In this document: positions 60,101 to 64,000 of the stretch, one piece after another
How the letters are laid out: every line of letters starts with the position of its first letter
Position numbering within the stretch: the first letter of the stretch is position 1
NCBI GenBank assembly: GCA_950097015.1
Contig: CATNEN010000011.1
Location: 1,240,001-1,304,000 of the forward strand
DNA from: Macrostomum hystrix
Lineage: Eukaryota; Platyhelminthes; Macrostomidae
DNA: 64,000 nucleotides
Direction: 5' to 3'
The notes under the pieces: model-generated
Seen by the model: the letters and a program-made list of their open reading frames with translations, nothing else
The model's database searches: none
Told to the model about the DNA's origin: nothing
Position numbers and translations under genes: made by a program

Positions 60101-62813
60101 AGGTAGGAGAGATGCCTGTCTTTCAGGTAGGTGAGATGCCTGTCTTTCAGGTAGGAGACAAGCCTGTCTTTCAGGTAGGAGAGATGCCTGTCTTTCAGGT
60201 AGGAGACAAGCCTGTCTTTCAGGTAGGAGACAAGCCTGTCCTTCAGGCAGGCGAGAAGATTGTCCTTCAGGTAGGAGAGAAGATTGTCCTTCAGGCAGGA
60301 TAGAAGATTGTCCTTCAGGTAGGCGAGAAGATTGTCCTTCAGGTAGGCGAGAAGATTGTCCTTCAGGCAGGAGAGAAGATTGTCCTTCAGGTAGGAGAGA
60401 AGATTGTCCTTCAGGCAGGAGAGAAGATTGTCCTTCAGGCAGGAGAGAAGATTGTCCTTCAGGTAGGAGAGAAGATTGTCCTTCAGGTAGGAGAGAAGAT
60501 TGTCCTTCAGGTAGGAGAGAAGATTGTCCTTCAGGTAGGAGAGAAGATTGTCCTTCAGGTAGGAGAGAAGATTGTCCTTCAGGTAGGCGAGAAGATTGTC
60601 CTTCAGGTAGGCGAGAAGATTGTCCTTCAGGCAGGATAGAAGATTGTCCTTCAGGTAGGCGAGAAGATTGTCCTTCAGGCAGGAGAGAAGATTGTCCTTC
60701 AGGCAGGCGAGAAGATTGTCCTTCAGGTAGGAGAGAAGATTGTCCTTCAGGCAGGCGAGAAGATTGTCCTTCAGGCAGGCGAGAAGATTGTCCTTCAGGT
60801 AGGAGAGAAGATTGTCCTTCAGGCAGGCGAGAAGATTGTCCTTCAGGCAGGCGAGAAGATTGTCCTTCAGGTAGGAGAGAAGATTGTCCTTCAGGTAGGA
60901 GAGAAGATTGTCCTTCAGGTAGGCGAGAAGATTGTCCTTCAGGTAGGAGAGAAGATTGTCCTTCAGGCAGGCGAGAAGATTGTCCTTCAGGCAGGCGAGA
61001 AGATTGTCCTTCAGGTAGGAGAGAAGATTGTCCTTCAGGTAGGCGAGAAGATTGTCCTTCAGGTAGGCGAGAAGATTGTCCTTCAGGCAGGAGAGAAGAT
61101 TGTCCTTCAGGCAGGCGAGAAGATTGTCCTTCAGGTAGGAGAGAAGATTGTCCTTCAGGTAGGAGAGAAGATTGTCCTTCAGGTAGGCGAGAAGATTGTC
61201 CTTCAGGTAGGAGAGAAGATTGTCCTTCAGGTAGAATAGAAGATTGTCCTTCAGGCAGGAGAGAAGATTGTCCTTCAAGTAGGAGAGAAGATTGTCCTTC
61301 AGGTAGGAGAGAAGATTTTCCTTCAGGTAGGAGAGAAGATTGTCCTTCAGGTAGGAGAGAAGATTGTCCTTCAGGCAGGCGAGAAGATTGTCCTTCAGGT
61401 AGGATAGAAGATTGTCCTTCAGGTAGGATAGAAGGTTGTCCTTCAGGCAGGATAGAAGATTGTCCTTCAGGCAGGATAGAAGATTGTCCTTCAGGCAGGC
61501 GAGAAGATTGTCCTTCAGGTAGGATAGAAGATTGTCCTTCAGGTAGGCGAGAAGATTGTCCTTCAGGTAGGCGAGAAGATTGTCCTTCAGGCAGGAGAGA
61601 AGATTGTCCTTCAGGCAGGCGAGAAGATTGTCCTTCAGGTAGGAGAGAAGATTGTCCTTCAGGTAGGAGAGAAGATTGTCCTTCAGGTAGGCGAGAAGAT
61701 TGTCCTTCAGGTAGGAGAGAAGATTGTCCTTCAGGTAGAATAGAAGATTGTCCTTCAGGCAGGAGAGAAGATTGTCCTTCAAGTAGGAGAGAAGATTGTC
61801 CTTCAGGTAGGAGAGAAGATTTTCCTTCAGGTAGGAGAGAAGATTGTCCTTCAGGTAGGAGAGAAGATTGTCCTTCAGGCAGGCGAGAAGATTGTCCTTC
61901 AGGTAGGATAGAAGATTGTCCTTCAGGTAGGATAGAAGGTTGTCCTTCAGGCAGGATAGAAGATTGTCCTTCAGGCAGGATAGAAGATTGTCCTTCAGGT
62001 AGGCGAGAAGATTGTCCTTCAGGCAGGCGAGAAGATTGTCCTTCAGGCAGGCGAGAAGATTGTCCTTCAGGTAGGAGAGATGCCTGTCTTTCAGATTGGA
62101 GAGATGCCTGTCTTTCAGGTAGGAGAGATGCCTGTCTTTCAGATAGGAGAGATGCCTGTCTTTTAGATAGGAGAGATGCCTGTCTTTCAGATAGGAGAGA
62201 TGCCTGTCTTTCAGGTAGGAGAGATGCCTGTCTTTCAGGTAGGAGAGATGCCTGTCTTTCAGGTAGGAGAGATGCCTGTCTTTCAGGTAGGAGACAAGCC
62301 TGTCTTTCAGGTAGGAGAGATGCCTGTCTTTCAGGTAGGAGAGATGCCTGTCTTTCAGGTAGGAGAGATGCCTGTCTTTCAGGTAGGTGAGATGCCTGTC
62401 TTTCAGGTAGGAGAGATGCCTGTCTTTCAGGTAGGAGAGATGCCTGTCTTTCAGGTAGGAGACAAGCCTGTCTTTCAGGTAGGAGAGATGCCTGTCTTTC
62501 AGGTAGGAGAGATGCCTGTCTTTCAGGTAGGAGAGAAGCCTGTCTTTCAGGTAGGTGAGATGCCTGTCTTTCAGGTAGGAGAGATGCCTGTCTTTCAGAT
62601 AGGAGAGATGCCTGTCTTTCAGGTAGGAGACAAGCCTGTCTTTCAGGTAGGAGACAAGCCTGTCCTTCAGGCAGGCGAGAAGATTGTCCTTCAGGTAGGA
62701 GAGAAGATTGTCCTTCAGGCAGGATAGAAGATTGTCCTTCAGGTAGGCGAGAAGATTGTCCTTCAGGTAGGAGAGAAGATTGTCCTTCAGGTAGGAGAGA
62801 AGATTGTCCTTCA
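57150..62813. repeat. 5,664-bp higher-order repeat, copy 2
   Basis: Starts where a short type B block meets type A at about 57,150 and ends after the matching B block at about 62,810. It appears near-identical to copy 1 at every place compared. Confidence 0.85.
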
Positions 62814-64000
62814 GGCAGGCGAGAAGATTGTCCTTCAGGTAGGATAGAAGATTGTCCTTCAGGTAGGATAGAAGGTTGTCCTTCAGGCAGGATAGAAGAT
62901 TGTCCTTCAGGCAGGATAGAAGATTGTCCTTCAGGTAGGAGAGAAGATTGTCCTTCAGGCAGGCGAGAAGATTGTCCTTCAGGTAGGATAGAAGATTGTC
63001 CTTCAGGTAGGATAGAAGGTTGTCCTTCAGGCAGGATAGAAGATTGTCCTTCAGGCAGGATAGAAGATTGTCCTTCAGGTAGGAGAGAAGATTGTCCTTC
63101 AGGCAGGAGAGAAGATTGTCCTTCAGGCAGGCGAGAAGATTGTCCTTCAGGTAGGAGAGAAGATTGTCCTTCAGGTAGGAGAGAAGATTGTCCTTCAGGT
63201 AGGAGAGAAGATTGTCCTTCAGGTAGGAGAGAAGATTGTCCTTCAAGTAGGAGAGAGATTGTCCTTCAGGTAGGAGAGAAGATTGTCCTTCAGGTAGGAG
63301 AGAAGATTGTCCTTCAGGCAGGCGAGAAGATTGTCCTTCAGGCAGGCGAGAAGATTGTCCTTCAGGTAGGATAGAAGATTGTCCTTCAGGTAGGAGAGAA
63401 GATTGTCCTTCAGTTAGGAGAGAAGATTGTCCTTCAGGCAGGAGAGAAGATTGTCCTTCAGGTAGGATAGAAGATTGTCCTTCAGGCAGGATAGAAGATT
63501 GTCCTTCAGGTAGGCGAGAAGATTGTCCTTCAGGCAGGATAGAAGATTGTCCTTCAGGTAGGCGAGAAGATTGTCCTTCAGGCAGGCGAGAAGATTGTCC
63601 TTCAGGCAGGCGAGAAGATTGTCCTTCAGGTAGGAGAGAAGATTGTCCTTCAGGTAGGAGAGAAGATTGTCCTTCAGGTAGGAGAGAAGATTGTCCTTCA
63701 GGTAGGAGAGAAGATTGTCCTTCAAGTAGGAGAGAAATTGTCCTTCAGGTAGGAGAGAAGATTTTCCTTCAGGTAGGAGAGAAGATTGTCCTTCAGGTAG
63801 GAGAGAAGATTGTCCTTCAGGCAGGCGAGAAGATTGTCCTTCAGGTAGGATAGAAGATTGTCCTTCAGGTAGGATAGAAGGTTGTCCTTCAGGCAGGATA
63901 GAAGATTGTCCTTCAGGCAGGATAGAAGATTGTCCTTCAGGTAGGAGAGAAGATTGTCCTTCAGGCAGGCGAGAAGATTGTCCTTCAGGCAGGCGAGAAG

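Larger units (their letters stand above)
43347..64000. repeat. 24-bp satellite array, over 20.6 kb, continuing past the window
   Basis: About 860 copies of a 24-bp unit in two families. Type A is gtaggagagatgcctgtctt plus tcag; type B is gtaggagagaagattgtcct plus tcag. A fills 43,347-54,580, 56,410-57,000, 57,150-60,240 and 62,070-62,665. B fills 54,580-56,405, 57,000-57,145, 60,240-62,065 and 62,665-64,000. A 5,664-bp segment (236 units) is tandemly duplicated. Open frames reach 6,093 codons on the minus strand and 3,055 on the plus strand, but 7-bp insertions and 1-bp deletions break frame elsewhere. Confidence 0.97.

Noticed and set aside
44965-63246. Minus-strand open frame of 6,093 codons (SYLKDRHL and SYLKDNLL repeats)
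   Set aside because: It is entirely 24-bp satellite, which is a multiple of 3 with no stop in this phase. There is no signal peptide, unique domain or splice site; the edges are repeat indels, and other long frames exist on the opposite strand.
43347-64000. CRISPR array
   Set aside because: Repeats are directly adjacent with no spacers, in a eukaryotic context.

Overview
The window looks like nuclear DNA of an invertebrate animal. The supporting evidence is multi-exon genes with consensus splice sites, animal-type families (a Shisa-like protein, an RNF126/RNF115-type E3 ligase, an amidated neuropeptide precursor), tRNA-derived SINEs, hAT-like and mariner-like MITEs, and a SINE carrying a hammerhead-ribozyme motif. 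Hammerhead SINEs are best known from flatworms, so a flatworm or other lophotrochozoan is plausible, but this is inference and I cannot name the species.

Layout. (1) 155-9,324, minus strand: a six-exon gene for a ~597-residue protein with a PH-like region and a C-terminal coiled coil. Its introns hold a 21-bp array, a 24-bp array, a SINE and a hAT MITE. (2) 9,325-14,700: no confident gene; SINEs, GA tracts, the hammerhead-SINE copies and two 24-bp arrays. (3) 14,709-16,291, minus: a two-exon four-transmembrane protein with a SINE in its intron. (4) 16,465-27,306: a perfect GGAAT-like array, one possible minus-strand exon (17,193-17,429), a 24-bp array with higher-order structure and a 7.5-kb array of 17-bp units. 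(5) 27,672-28,343, plus: a neuropeptide precursor with 18 amidation-ready GLL-GKR units. (6) 30,075-34,177, plus: a three-exon Shisa-like gene, followed by a 36-bp array in which nearly every unit carries a perfect Pol III B box. (7) 36,641-40,340, plus: a four-exon RNF126/115-like gene with a mariner-type MITE and several arrays in its introns and 3' flank. (8) 41,600-43,346: AT-rich DNA with a 12-bp array. (9) 43,347-64,000: one 24-bp satellite array running out of the window, containing a tandem duplication of 5,664 bp.

By rough addition about 60 percent of the window is tandem repeat. The very long open frames inside the arrays (up to 6,093 codons) exist because the units are multiples of 3 bp without stops; I do not call them genes. 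Splice models were built by eye from GT/AG (one GC/AG) sites. All four spliced genes keep frame across every junction and have total lengths divisible by three, which is the main support for the models. The genes show no obvious shared pathway.
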